Source: Flavobacteriaceae bacterium
GTDB lineage: Bacteria; Bacteroidota; Bacteroidia; Flavobacteriales; Flavobacteriaceae
Direction of reading: 5' to 3'
Assembly (NCBI GenBank): GCA_016744415.1
Contig: JADGEL010000001.1
Span: 434,001 to 498,000 of the forward strand
Length of the DNA stretch: 64,000 nt
Shown: piece by piece, positions 25,660 to 35,273 of the stretch
Layout: each line of letters opens with the position of its first letter
Numbering within the stretch: the stretch's first letter is position 1
Notes under the pieces: generated by a model
What the model was told of the DNA's origin: nothing
What the model saw: the letters and a program-made list of their open reading frames with translations, nothing else
The model's database searches: none
Translations under genes and position numbers: made by a program

Positions 25660-26735
25660 TTCGTTTTATCAGAGAGTAATGTTATAAAACTTTCAGCCAT
25701 TACTTCTATCGAGTAATTTTCTTTACAACTTTCAACAATAGTTTTCCTCTTGCTAATCCACTCGTATTTATTATTATAAAAAGATACTATTGCTTGAGAT
25801 AAAGAATTTACCTTATCAGTTTCAAAATATACAGCATTTTCAGCTTCAATTACCGCTTCAATTTCAGGGGAATGATTTTCAGTCCTCGAAACAATCATAG
25901 GAACCCCAAAGCCAAAACTTTGAGTTACAGACAAACCTATATACCCTGGGGAAATACTAACCAAGGATGAGGAATATAGTGTTCTTAATCTCTCATAATC
26001 TCCTATATGCCCTAAAACCTTAATTCTTTCAGACAGCCCATTTTGTTTTACATAATTTATTATCAATTCTCTTTCTTCTCCATCACCAACAATTAATAAA
26101 TTAGCATCACTTGGCAATTTCTTTATTATCTGATGAAATGCTTTAGTTAAAAATAATGCCTTCTTACTTTTTGTAAGTCTCCCAACATATATAATGTTTT
26201 TTATTAGTTCACCGTCATCAACTACAGTCATTTCATTTTTATGAAAAACTGCATTTGGAGCCACTCTTATTTTTTTATTAGGCATTTTAAGCTGAAGTTC
26301 TTTTTGTTGTGTTTTTGTATAAACTATTATTTCATTGCCCAATACTCTCATAAAATTTCTGACAGTGTCACTTTTACTACTCTTTCCTAGACGTGGCCAA
26401 GCATGACCCCATAAAATGGTTTTTTTATTTAAAATTTTTCTTATAATTAAGATAACCCCATTAGATAATATTCTAGGGTTTAATTCCATCACTAAAACAT
26501 TTGATTTTAAAACTATAGACCACATCTCTAATTGAAAAAGAAACTTTCTATTTAAAAAAAAAATGTTTTTAACTTGCTTTTTAAAAACTATCGTATCATC
26601 AGTTTTTACCGATTTTTCAAAATAATAATCCCCTCCATACAGTTCAAATAAATCTCCCAATTCATTTTTAATATGTACGAATAATTTCTTTCGATAATCT
26701 GGTAATACTGTTTGAAGAATTATTAACTTTTTCAT
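25656..26735 (-). CDS. Glycosyltransferase, GT4 family
   Basis: GT-B glycosyltransferase of 359 residues. The N-terminus MKKLIILQTVLPDYRKKLF is typical of GT4 enzymes acting at the membrane, and the donor half contains NIIYVGRLTKSKKALFL and LLIVGDGEERELI. The region SISPGYIGLSVTQSFGFGVPMIVS is the acceptor/donor loop. It directly abuts the sulfotransferase gene and overlaps the next GT4 gene by 4 bases. A run of ten A residues (26554-26563, plus strand) lies inside the coding sequence. Confidence 0.87.
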   Translation of the reverse strand: MKKLIILQTVLPDYRKKLFVHIKNELGDLFELYGGDYYFEKSVKTDDTIVFKKQVKNIFFLNRKFLFQLEMWSIVLKSNVLVMELNPRILSNGVILIIRKILNKKTILWGHAWPRLGKSSKSDTVRNFMRVLGNEIIVYTKTQQKELQLKMPNKKIRVAPNAVFHKNEMTVVDDGELIKNIIYVGRLTKSKKALFLTKAFHQIIKKLPSDANLLIVGDGEERELIINYVKQNGLSERIKVLGHIGDYERLRTLYSSSLVSISPGYIGLSVTQSFGFGVPMIVSRTENHSPEIEAVIEAENAVYFETDKVNSLSQAIVSFYNNKYEWISKRKTIVESCKENYSIEVMAESFITLLSDKTK

Positions 26736-27524
26736 TTAATATAGAGTATCAACTTTTTCCCTTATTACCTTATACATTTTGATTTCATCATTCAATAAAA
26801 TTTCTAGTTTTTGCATTTCACTCTCAGTAATTTCTTCTTTATGTCCATAATTTTTTTGTTTAGAAATTACAAGTTCCCATTTTGTCTTAATCGCCAAACT
26901 TCTAATCCCATTTTCTAAATCTTCTGTGAACAATATTAAATCTAAGTCTAAAATGTTATTTATAGCTTCTTCAGCTTCTAACTTATTAGAAAACATATAA
27001 AGTTGATTTAAAAGGAATTTTCTAGGTACATTTGAAATAAATTCATTAAAAGAATTTCCCAACCATTTACCTTCAACTTTCATACATGGATGCTTAATTT
27101 TATTCTTCTTGAAATACATAAGCATATTGTAATGAGATATAACTCTATTAGTAGGATCTCTTAAACATGTAAATCGAAAAGTGTTTTTTGGCAATTTTAA
27201 CTGGTGTAATGGTATATGTGAAAAAGCATAAGAGTAATGCCCTTTATTAATTAAAGATTTATTCCATCCAACAAAAACTTTGTTTTTTTTAACCAATCTA
27301 TGATTAAATTTTTGAGCTAAACTGTCATAAAATTCTTGAACGACATTAGAGTCTCTATCCATTAAAAAAGAAAAATTAATAGCTGTTCCAGCAGTTTTCC
27401 GAATGTGAAAATGGTAAATTGGTCTATTAGAATTTGATAAAATTTTTCTTACCTTATTTTCTTCCTTATAATTTATGGTACTGACTATTTTCCGTATAAC
27501 TTTTTTAATTACTCTCTCAGCCAT
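26736..27524 (-). CDS. Sulfotransferase (Sulfotransfer_2-like)
   Basis: PAPS-dependent sulfotransferase of 262 residues. The 5'-phosphosulfate-binding loop is HIRKTAGTAINFSF near residue 56, and the 3'-phosphate-binding motif is FTCLRDPTNRVISHY near residue 133. This layout resembles carbohydrate 2-O/uronyl-type and related Golgi sulfotransferases in eukaryotes. It lies between a glycosyltransferase and a second sulfotransferase, in a cluster that also encodes PAPS synthesis, so the acceptor is most probably the surface polysaccharide. The sugar and position modified are unknown. Confidence 0.85.
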   Translation of the reverse strand: MAERVIKKVIRKIVSTINYKEENKVRKILSNSNRPIYHFHIRKTAGTAINFSFLMDRDSNVVQEFYDSLAQKFNHRLVKKNKVFVGWNKSLINKGHYSYAFSHIPLHQLKLPKNTFRFTCLRDPTNRVISHYNMLMYFKKNKIKHPCMKVEGKWLGNSFNEFISNVPRKFLLNQLYMFSNKLEAEEAINNILDLDLILFTEDLENGIRSLAIKTKWELVISKQKNYGHKEEITESEMQKLEILLNDEIKMYKVIREKVDTLY

Positions 27525-27563
27525 AGTTTTTTATAATATTATTTAATAATTTACATCTCTAAA

Positions 27564-28460
27564 TTATACTTTCCAACTTGATAAATCCAAATCTAATATT
27601 TTTTCAACATTTTCAATGTCACCAATGTATAATTCTAATAATTTTTCTTTGACTAACGTGGTAAATTCAGGCTTATCGTTATTAAGTATTAATTGTAGCA
27701 TGAATTTGTCAATCGCATGAATACCATAACAAACAAATTTATCCCAAACAGTTTGTTCTTTAACATAAAGTCTCGTCTTATTTTCATTGTAAACGTAGCG
27801 GTGCTTATTCATTTTTACAATAAGTTTTGCTCTAGTTAAAGAGTAATTTACTTTTTGAGGTCGACTATTTAACAATTTTGATGGAACAAATGTATTGTCA
27901 ACCATTAAAAAAGAATAACATTTTTTAATTATTCTCATTTTGTCTTTTCTTAACTCATCATAGGTAAGTATTAATAAGTTTTCATCGAAAATATCTAAAT
28001 ACTGTTTCAGTTGTTTTCCGTAAAAACCATATTCTAAAATATCAACTGTTCTTGGGTATCCATCTAAAATTTCCCCTTTTAGTATTTTGTCAACGGCTAT
28101 ATTCAAGGGCATAATTGGGCAAAATCCATTATTCATTTTGTGAAAATAAGAAGATTTAAAACGCTCAATTGGATCTCTAATTATTACTATTAACTTTATT
28201 TTTTTATTCGTGTCATTTATCCTATTTGGGACTTCTGGTTTTGCTAAATAGTTTGGTCGTTTAATTCCTAATACTTTGTTTTGATTTAATTTGTTAATCT
28301 CTTCTTCTAATTTCCTTAACCCATCATCTTCATAATCTGGACTTTCGAAATGAGGAGATTCTCCTGGAACCATTTCTATTTCTGGGTGCTCATTAATTAT
28401 ATTATGTAAATATGTTGATCCACACTTTTGACCTCCTATAATTATAAAATCTAATTTCAT
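27564..28460 (-). CDS. Sulfotransferase (Sulfotransfer_1/heparan-type)
   Basis: 298-residue PAPS-dependent sulfotransferase. The 5'-PSB loop is FIIIGGQKCGSTYLH at residues 5-19 and the 3'-PB motif is KLIVIIRDPIERFKSSYFH near residue 90, both diagnostic. The form resembles heparan-sulfate N/3-O sulfotransferases and bacterial NodH-like enzymes. It precedes the other sulfotransferase in transcription order (39-base gap), and the two families differ, so they probably modify different positions. Acceptor inferred as the local polysaccharide. Confidence 0.9.
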   Translation of the reverse strand: MKLDFIIIGGQKCGSTYLHNIINEHPEIEMVPGESPHFESPDYEDDGLRKLEEEINKLNQNKVLGIKRPNYLAKPEVPNRINDTNKKIKLIVIIRDPIERFKSSYFHKMNNGFCPIMPLNIAVDKILKGEILDGYPRTVDILEYGFYGKQLKQYLDIFDENLLILTYDELRKDKMRIIKKCYSFLMVDNTFVPSKLLNSRPQKVNYSLTRAKLIVKMNKHRYVYNENKTRLYVKEQTVWDKFVCYGIHAIDKFMLQLILNNDKPEFTTLVKEKLLELYIGDIENVEKILDLDLSSWKV

Positions 28461-28489
28461 TTCTTTACTTTACTTTAATCTTAAAAAAA

Positions 28490-28528
28490 TTGAATAAAAA
28501 TTATCATTTTACATAAACAAAATGATAA
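28490..28528 (-). terminator. Possible AT-rich terminator between the Wzy-like and sulfotransferase genes
   Basis: On the minus strand TTATCATTTT and AAAATGATAA pair perfectly (28501-28528, 8-base loop) and are followed by TTTTTATT. The stem is almost all A-T, so it may be only a partial terminator. Confidence 0.4.
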
Positions 28529-28601
28529 GCGAAGATAACCAAATAATATCTAATGATTCATTATAACCTAATATAATCCTCTTAATTAAACTCTTTAATG
28601 A

Positions 28602-29840
28602 TTAGTAGGGAATTTGTTTTGTTTTGACGTTGTTCCAAACCATTAGATTTACTAAAAAAGAAAAGAAAATAACTCCAGATTGACGACTTAATACATTTTC
28701 AAATAAAAAGACTATACTATAGAGGATAATAATAGTAAGCATTAAATAATCTTTATGGATAATTGCAATTTTAAAGTAAAACAATAAAAAAACAACGAAT
28801 AGAAGTAAGCCTATTATTCCTGTTGAAAGCCAAATAAATAAATATTGATTGTGGGAATTATATCTGCCTAATTTAAAATTTAGGTTTTTTTCTGTATAAC
28901 AACTATCTAAAGCCTCTTGAACATCTCCTACACCATATCCGAAAAATGGTTTTTCCAAAACCTTATCAATTGAACATTTTAAAATGTTAATTCTAATACT
29001 TGTAGAGTTATTAAGGCTAGTACTATTATACGTTTCTTTAGAAAAAAGTTCATTAAAACGATTATTACTCGCTGGAAGAAAAATTAATATAAAAAAAAAA
29101 CTAAATAATAATAATATAATATATTTCTTTTTGATCTTAGATAATAACAATACCAAAAGGGCAACAAATAAAGCAATAATTACTCCTTTGCTCATTAACA
29201 GCAATAACAAATACAGTATTACTATAAGGCCTGAAAAGACCAAGCTATTATTAACTTTACTTTCTAGTCCTTTTTTAAACAAGTGTACCCCAAACAATAT
29301 TGCAATTGACAAAAAAACAGAAAGGTAAATTGGGTGCTCTCCAATTAAAGGAATATCTGAAACGGCTGCTCTAAAAAAACTTGCATCCTTTATAGAAAAT
29401 TTTGGATTTCTATAATTAGAAATAAAATAAAAGGCTATGAACGCATATATAATATTAGCAGTAAAAAATGTTTTAAAAAACAAGTTTAAAAGGCTCTTAT
29501 AATTTGTTTTAATATTCTCTAAAAATATATAAAATATAATCGGAAATATAATTAAACTAGACATCGTGCCAATTTTCTTCAACCCTTCACTTTTATCATC
29601 AGAAAAAAATATGCTTAAAAAAACAATAACAAATAACGAACTCGAAATTAATAATGGTTTTATTGCAATTGACATTTTTTTATTTAAAAAAAATGTCACC
29701 CCTGTTAAACTAATAAAAAGTATTACAGAAAAGCTTTCCACTTTTTGAGGAATTAATGGATAAACCCCTATAATGAGAAATGCTGCCATTAATATCTTCT
29801 CTTTAATTGAACCTGTATATAATTTTTTTAGATAACCCAT
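28602..29840 (-). CDS. O-antigen ligase/polymerase-like membrane protein (copy 1)
   Basis: Polytopic inner-membrane protein of 412 residues with about ten to twelve hydrophobic segments and a large periplasmic loop, the topology of Wzy polymerases and WaaL ligases. The loop region with FFGYGVGDVQEALDSCY and the following RYNSHNQYLFIWLSTGIIGLLLF carries the conserved H-N-x-Y/F context of the Wzy_C domain. The ATG at 29840 is preferred over one at 29894 because it avoids a 47-base overlap with the upstream gene. Ligase and polymerase cannot be told apart by sequence alone; a second such protein is encoded next door. A run of ten A residues lies at 29091-29100. Confidence 0.82.
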   Translation of the reverse strand: MGYLKKLYTGSIKEKILMAAFLIIGVYPLIPQKVESFSVILFISLTGVTFFLNKKMSIAIKPLLISSSLFVIVFLSIFFSDDKSEGLKKIGTMSSLIIFPIIFYIFLENIKTNYKSLLNLFFKTFFTANIIYAFIAFYFISNYRNPKFSIKDASFFRAAVSDIPLIGEHPIYLSVFLSIAILFGVHLFKKGLESKVNNSLVFSGLIVILYLLLLLMSKGVIIALFVALLVLLLSKIKKKYIILLLFSFFFILIFLPASNNRFNELFSKETYNSTSLNNSTSIRINILKCSIDKVLEKPFFGYGVGDVQEALDSCYTEKNLNFKLGRYNSHNQYLFIWLSTGIIGLLLFVVFLLFYFKIAIIHKDYLMLTIIILYSIVFLFENVLSRQSGVIFFSFLVNLMVWNNVKTKQIPY

Positions 29841-29847
29841 CTGTACT

Positions 29848-31098
29848 TTATACTGTTGAATTGCTTTTTTTAAACCTGTAATAATAGGCAACAAATAAAC
29901 CTATTGATAAATAAAGGCCTTTATGCATCCACAATGTAAAACTAAACATTGCCTCAATAAAAAAATAAAAATAAACTACAAATAGAAAAACAATCATGAT
30001 ATCTTTATGGCGATTTTTTAATGTAATTAAAAACATAAGAGCGCCCATTAAGAAAAAATAAAGATCTAAAAACAATCCAAATATTCCGTAGTTTGCTATG
30101 TTTTCTAAAAAGAAATTATGTGGGTAAGGTAAAGTAGAATAATGTTTAAATCCGTCTGGGCCAACACCTAATGGGTGAGTAATAAATAGATACAATGAAT
30201 CAATGTAGGCTATTAACCTATCGTCTCCAGATTTGCTTGTACCTCTCCACAATATCCTACTAAACAACACTTCAAAATCAATATAATTTATAGCAACAAC
30301 TAGTCCAACTATCATTAATGCGCTAACTACATAAAGAGTTCTTTTTTTAATTTTTACCTTCGCAATTAAGAGGTAAATAAAAGCTGCTACAGCGGTAGCC
30401 ATCATTACACCTCTTGTGTTTGTGCCAAATAAAATGAGTGTTAATATTGGTAGTACAATTATATTTAATCTAAAAATTAATTTTGATTTAATATTAAAAA
30501 GAGATCCGTTTGTAATAAAAATCATAAACGAAATTAAGACTCCCAAACCAATCAACTGGCTAAAAGGAATTGGGTGTACTCCTGGAAATGTGAGCCTATT
30601 TGCTGTACCTCCTTTAAAAACATATAGATAACTTGCAACACAACCAAATATAAGAGATAAAATTAAAGTGGTTTTAAAGAAGGTATTTACTGCACCTCTA
30701 TAATCTACTGTATTAATTATTATTATTTTAGAAATAAAATAGAAACTACTACCAATCAATAAATATTTAAAACTATAACCAATAGCTTCAATAAAATTAG
30801 GTGCATATAATGATGAAAAAAATAAAACAACAATAGTAAAAACAAAATACCAATCAAATTCATCAATTACATAGTGTACTTTTTTTTTAAAATTAAATCT
30901 AAGAATAATAATGACAAATGCTAAAATTGGTGTTATGGCTCCTAAGATTATGTCTGATTCATTAGTATCAAAAACAGGATTATTATAATCAACAACAGCA
31001 AAAGCACGAATAATATTAATTTGCAATAATAACGCAAGTCCAATAATGGGCTTTCTAATGCAATAAAACAAAATGAATAACGCAAGTAATATTGTCAT
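29848..31098 (-). CDS. O-antigen ligase/polymerase-like membrane protein (copy 2)
   Basis: 416-residue polytopic membrane protein with about eleven helices. The Wzy_C-type motif is visible as HPLGVGPDGFKHYSTLPYPHNFFLENIANYGIFGL in pieces: a GVGPDGF segment and the PHNFFLE segment near residue 315-330. It is upstream of the first copy and downstream of the Wzx flippase gene. One of the pair is probably the polymerase and the other the ligase or a second polymerase. Poor pairwise similarity by eye suggests they are not a recent duplication. Confidence 0.82.
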   Translation of the reverse strand: MTILLALFILFYCIRKPIIGLALLLQINIIRAFAVVDYNNPVFDTNESDIILGAITPILAFVIIILRFNFKKKVHYVIDEFDWYFVFTIVVLFFSSLYAPNFIEAIGYSFKYLLIGSSFYFISKIIIINTVDYRGAVNTFFKTTLILSLIFGCVASYLYVFKGGTANRLTFPGVHPIPFSQLIGLGVLISFMIFITNGSLFNIKSKLIFRLNIIVLPILTLILFGTNTRGVMMATAVAAFIYLLIAKVKIKKRTLYVVSALMIVGLVVAINYIDFEVLFSRILWRGTSKSGDDRLIAYIDSLYLFITHPLGVGPDGFKHYSTLPYPHNFFLENIANYGIFGLFLDLYFFLMGALMFLITLKNRHKDIMIVFLFVVYFYFFIEAMFSFTLWMHKGLYLSIGLFVAYYYRFKKSNSTV

Positions 31099-31108
31099 TT
31101 ATCTTTAA

Positions 31109-32374
31109 TTAAATTATCTCTTTTTTTTGACTAGAATACTTATTAAAATAATAGAATCCTAAAATAAGTAATAAAAATTCGGTTATTGTTACTGCACTAG
31201 CCATTCCATATACTCCATATTGTTTTATCAATATAAATACTAGCAGTAAATTAAATATTCCTCCAATAATAAAAATTAACATTCGTGTTTTATATTTCTT
31301 TATTGAAGGTAAATATAAATTATTGTAAAGCATATTAATCCCTGAAAATATTGAGATAAAACTGAGGATTTTGAAAACACTTACATAACTAGTAATTAAT
31401 TCATCGTCATATATAAATGTAAGCATAGTTTCTCCAAAAATTAAAATTGACGCCGTAATTATTACACCAAGACTTAAAATAAATGGAAATAGCTTTTTTA
31501 TAGTACTTCTTTTAACTTCACTTGTTTGATTAGATAACCAAGGAAACATAGCTTGATATAAAGGGGTGTAAATATTTTTTACTGCCAAAATTAACTTTTC
31601 CATACTTGAATAAACACCAACAATTGTGTTTCCAGTAAAAAGTCCTAAAATAAAAACATTAGATGAAGTATATAATGTAGATGCAAATTTTGCAAAGAAC
31701 AGACTTGAGCTCTCTTTTAATAAACGCTTGACAAGGCTAATCCTTGGAACCACAATAAAAATGTACTTTAAACTTAAAAACAGCCCTAATAAACCTGCTA
31801 TGATAAATCCTAATGAGTTAAAAATTGGGACTAGAATATAATCTGACTCTTCTCTAATAGCTAAAAAAATTAAAACAGTAAAGATGATTTTTGCAAAAAT
31901 ATTAACAACCGTAACAAATTTCATTTTTTCGATTCCCTGAAAAAACCATACAGGAAATATTGCTTGACCAATTACAATTCCAAAGCTCAAATAATAAACT
32001 TCTGAATCCACTGTAAAGCGTGTAAATAATTCAACAATAAAGAATAGGATAATAAACCCTACTATTATTAAACCAGTTTTGATAAGTATTATAGCACAAA
32101 AGATTTCAGAAAGTTTTTTCTTATCATTCCTTGCTAATGAAATTTCTCTTGTCCCGCTCATGGTGAAACCAAAGTCCACCACTATTTTAAGTAATACGGC
32201 TAAAGATTGTGCAAACATTACTAATCCAAATTTTTCTGAACCTAGAGTTCTAACTAAAAAAGGGAGTATTAATAATGGTAATATATAATTTGCCCCCTGA
32301 AGAACAGTCAAAGACACAAAATTTGAGGCAATTGTTTTTTTATCGCCTTCAATTTTATTCTTAAGTATATTCAT
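31109..32374 (-). CDS. Wzx-type polysaccharide flippase
   Basis: Membrane protein of 421 residues with about twelve helices, of the MOP/polysaccharide-transport superfamily. The N-terminus (TIASNFVSLTVLQGANYILPLLILPFLVRTLGSEKFGLVMFAQSL, seen in parts) is the classic start of RfbX/Wzx proteins, and AVTITEFLLLILGFYYFNKY closes it. It should flip lipid-linked repeat units across the inner membrane before Wzy-dependent polymerisation. It is ten bases upstream of the second Wzy-like gene, so probably cotranscribed. Confidence 0.92.
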   Translation of the reverse strand: MNILKNKIEGDKKTIASNFVSLTVLQGANYILPLLILPFLVRTLGSEKFGLVMFAQSLAVLLKIVVDFGFTMSGTREISLARNDKKKLSEIFCAIILIKTGLIIVGFIILFFIVELFTRFTVDSEVYYLSFGIVIGQAIFPVWFFQGIEKMKFVTVVNIFAKIIFTVLIFLAIREESDYILVPIFNSLGFIIAGLLGLFLSLKYIFIVVPRISLVKRLLKESSSLFFAKFASTLYTSSNVFILGLFTGNTIVGVYSSMEKLILAVKNIYTPLYQAMFPWLSNQTSEVKRSTIKKLFPFILSLGVIITASILIFGETMLTFIYDDELITSYVSVFKILSFISIFSGINMLYNNLYLPSIKKYKTRMLIFIIGGIFNLLLVFILIKQYGVYGMASAVTITEFLLLILGFYYFNKYSSQKKEII

Positions 32375-32408
32375 TTAATTATCTTGTTCTTTTGAGTAAA
32401 ATTAGAAA

Positions 32409-33074
32409 TTAATCATTTGCCAACTCTTCTATTTTTAAACTTGATGGAATAATAAATAAATCACTATTGACAGATGTTAGAGCCTCCCATATTTTTACCT
32501 GCTTTTTAACATCAGTAGGACCAAATACTAATTTAAAATAACTTGAGTAGATATCAGCTGTAAAAGAACATCTATACCAACCTCCGTCAAGAGATTCAAT
32601 ACTGATTTGTTCATAATCAGTTAAATCTCCTTTTTTAAATATTTCTTTTGTAACTCCATTTTTAAGATCAAAAACAACATCTGTTCTCGTTGGGTAAGCT
32701 TCCTGTAATCTAAGACCTAATTGGCTGCCATTTTCTCCACTTTTTACTAGTATACTCACTCTGTATTTTCCACCAGTATAATTAAGTTTTACATTATTAA
32801 TTGCAATAGTAGCGTATGAGTAATCACTTTCTATTCTAGAAATTTTAGAAACCAATTCACTATTATATAATTGTTGAGTTTCAGTCATCTCAGTTCCTCT
32901 AAACTCCCATTTATCTATTGGGGCTAATTGAATTTCATTAATAATTTTTTTAGTAATTTCAATTTTCGGTTCTTTTACTTTTTCAATTTCAATTGGTTTA
33001 CTCTTTTCTTTTGTCCCACTTGTACAAGAAAACGTAATTAGCATTACCAGTATTCCTAAAATTATTTTTTTCAT
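32409..33074 (-). CDS. Predicted lipoprotein, possible carbohydrate-binding beta-sandwich
   Basis: 221-residue protein with a lipoprotein signal peptide and lipobox TFSC (Cys17). The mature part is beta-rich; segments YRVSILVKSGENGSQLGLRL and DGGWYRCSFTADIYSSYFKLVFGP recall jelly-roll carbohydrate-binding modules, but no family is firmly recognised. It lies between the flippase gene and cysN, inside the sulfated-polysaccharide cluster, 20 bases downstream of cysN. A role in capsule export, attachment or modification at the cell envelope is an inference from position only. Confidence 0.65.
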   Translation of the reverse strand: MKKIILGILVMLITFSCTSGTKEKSKPIEIEKVKEPKIEITKKIINEIQLAPIDKWEFRGTEMTETQQLYNSELVSKISRIESDYSYATIAINNVKLNYTGGKYRVSILVKSGENGSQLGLRLQEAYPTRTDVVFDLKNGVTKEIFKKGDLTDYEQISIESLDGGWYRCSFTADIYSSYFKLVFGPTDVKKQVKIWEALTSVNSDLFIIPSSLKIEELAND

Positions 33075-33094
33075 TTTTTTAATTTATTTTCTTA

Positions 33095-34348
33095 TTAAAC
33101 TATCATTCCAGCCGCAACAGTTTCGTTTGTTGCATTGTCAACCAAAATAATACTCCCTGTAGTTCTGTTTTCTCTATACGGATCAATCATTAAAGGTTTT
33201 GTAGTTCTTATTTTTACTTTAGAAATATCATTCATCACCAATTCTTTATTCTCACTATTTCTACCTAAAGTTTGAATATCAACTTTATACACCACTTCTT
33301 TAATCATTGCCTTTTGATCATTAGATGTATGCTTAATTGTATATTTTGCTCTTGGTTTTGCTGGGACATTGTTTAACCAACACAACATCACTTCAATATC
33401 TTGAGCCGCTTCTGGTTTGTTATTAGAGCGTACAATCATATCGCCTCTGCTAATGTCAATATTATCTTCTAAAGTAATTGAAACTGACATGGGCGCATGT
33501 GCCTCTTCCAAGGTTTTACCTAAGGTGTCAATACTTTTAATTACAGATGTAAACCCTGAGGGCATCACTGTTACTTCATCTCCAACTCTCAATACACCAC
33601 TTGCAATTCTACCTGCATAGCCTCTATAATCTCTATGAGATTCACTTTGCGGTCTTAATACTGTTTGTACTGGAAAACGTGCATCTACTTTATTAATATC
33701 ACTAGAAATATGCATGGTTTCTAAGGTATGTAACATCGGAGCGCCTTGATACCAATCCATGTTTTTAGAACGGTTTACAACATTATCTCCTAGCAATGCA
33801 CTCATCGGTATAAATCGTACATCTGTTACCAACATTTTTGAAGCTATTTCTTCAAACTCAGTAACAATTTCATTAAATCTTTCTTCAGAAAAATCAACCA
33901 AATCCATTTTATTGATACATACAATGATATGTGGTATTTGCAATAAGGAAGCAATAAATGCATGTCGTTTGGTTTGCTCTATCACTCCATGACGCGCATC
34001 AATCAATATTGTTGCCACATTTGCTGTAGATGCACCAGTTACCATATTACGAGTATATTGAATATGCCCAGGAGTATCGGCTATAATAAATTTTCGTTTT
34101 GGTGTAGTAAAATACCGATAGGCTACATCAATGGTGATTCCTTGTTCTCGTTCGTCACGAAGTCCATCGGTAAACAAGGCTAAATCAACACCAGTATGTC
34201 CTTTCTTTTTACTTGTTGCTTCGATTGCATCTAATTGATCTTCAAAAATAGATTTTGAATCGTATAATAATCTTCCAATTAAAGTGCTTTTCCCATCATC
34301 TACACTTCCTGCAGTTGTAAATCGTAATAATTGATTATTGTCTAACAT
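33095..34348 (-). CDS. cysN: Sulfate adenylyltransferase GTPase subunit
   Basis: Regulatory GTPase of the ATP sulfurylase, 417 residues. The P-loop GSVDDGKS is at 14-21, with the switch region EREQGITID, DTPGH and NKMD present, followed by two elongation-factor-like beta-barrels. It is a standalone CysN: the CysC kinase domain is not fused but encoded separately upstream. GTP hydrolysis drives APS formation by CysD. It lies 19 bases downstream of cysD. Confidence 0.96.
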   Translation of the reverse strand: MLDNNQLLRFTTAGSVDDGKSTLIGRLLYDSKSIFEDQLDAIEATSKKKGHTGVDLALFTDGLRDEREQGITIDVAYRYFTTPKRKFIIADTPGHIQYTRNMVTGASTANVATILIDARHGVIEQTKRHAFIASLLQIPHIIVCINKMDLVDFSEERFNEIVTEFEEIASKMLVTDVRFIPMSALLGDNVVNRSKNMDWYQGAPMLHTLETMHISSDINKVDARFPVQTVLRPQSESHRDYRGYAGRIASGVLRVGDEVTVMPSGFTSVIKSIDTLGKTLEEAHAPMSVSITLEDNIDISRGDMIVRSNNKPEAAQDIEVMLCWLNNVPAKPRAKYTIKHTSNDQKAMIKEVVYKVDIQTLGRNSENKELVMNDISKVKIRTTKPLMIDPYRENRTTGSIILVDNATNETVAAGMIV

Positions 34349-34367
34349 TTAATTTCTTTTTAACAAT

Positions 34368-35273
34368 TTAAAAATATCCTTGTCTTTTTCTGTCTTCCAT
34401 CGCAGATTCTGATCGTTTATCATCTGTTCTATTTCCTCGTTCAGTTTGTCGCATACCTGCAACTTCATCAGCAATTTTCTCTAAAGTATCTGCGTCAGAT
34501 TCAATACCTCCGGTAATTGTGATATCTCCTAAAGTTCTAAAACGTATTTTTTTCGTAACAATCTCTTCGTGCTCTTCCAATACTAAAAATTCAGAATTTG
34601 GAATCCAAGAATCTGATCTCCATACTACTTCTCTATCATGTGCATAGTATAAAGATGGAATGGCAATATTTTCTCTTTTTATATAATTCCACACATCCAT
34701 TTCTGTCCAATTACTAATAGGGAAAGCTCTAAAATGTTCGCCTTCAAAATGCTGACCATTAAACAAATTCCACAACTCTGGGCGTTGATTTTTTGGATCC
34801 CACTGCCCAAAATCATCTCGATGAGAAAAGAAACGTTCTTTTGCTCTTGCCTTTTCTTCATCACGTCGTCCACCACCTATAGCACAATCAATTTTGTTAG
34901 ATTCAATAGCATCTAATAAGGTTCCTATTTGCAAGGCATTTCTCGTTGCACTTTTCCCTTTCTCTTCTGTTACTCTACCCTCATCTATTGATTCTTGTAC
35001 AGAGCCAACAATTAAATTTACACCCAATTCTTTTACTACATCATCTCTAAACTGAATGGTTTCGGGAAAATTATGCCCCGTATCTACGTGCATTAATGGA
35101 AATGGAATTTTAGCAGGGTAAAATGCCTTTTTTGCCAAATGAGTTACCAGTATGGAATCTTTACCTCCAGAAAATAAGATTACTGGATTTTGAAACTGTG
35201 CCCAAACTTCACGCAAAATAAATATGGCTTCGCTTTCTAATTCGTCTAAATAATTTAAATAATATTTACTCAT
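34368..35273 (-). CDS. cysD: Sulfate adenylyltransferase subunit 2
   Basis: Catalytic subunit of ATP sulfurylase, 301 residues, that makes adenosine 5'-phosphosulfate from ATP and sulfate. The PP-loop SGGKDS is at 35-40, with HVDTGHNFPE and the C-terminal GNRTDDKRSESAMEDRKRQGYF end (seen in pieces) typical of CysD. Its start overlaps the cysC stop by 8 bases. In this cluster the product APS feeds CysC rather than assimilatory reduction, because no reductase is nearby. Confidence 0.97.
   Translation of the reverse strand: MSKYYLNYLDELESEAIFILREVWAQFQNPVILFSGGKDSILVTHLAKKAFYPAKIPFPLMHVDTGHNFPETIQFRDDVVKELGVNLIVGSVQESIDEGRVTEEKGKSATRNALQIGTLLDAIESNKIDCAIGGGRRDEEKARAKERFFSHRDDFGQWDPKNQRPELWNLFNGQHFEGEHFRAFPISNWTEMDVWNYIKRENIAIPSLYYAHDREVVWRSDSWIPNSEFLVLEEHEEIVTKKIRFRTLGDITITGGIESDADTLEKIADEVAGMRQTERGNRTDDKRSESAMEDRKRQGYF

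Noticed and set aside
23363-32374. Polysaccharide genes as a prophage or integrative element
   Set aside because: No integrase, repeats, attachment sites or phage genes are visible; AT-rich composition alone does not show it.
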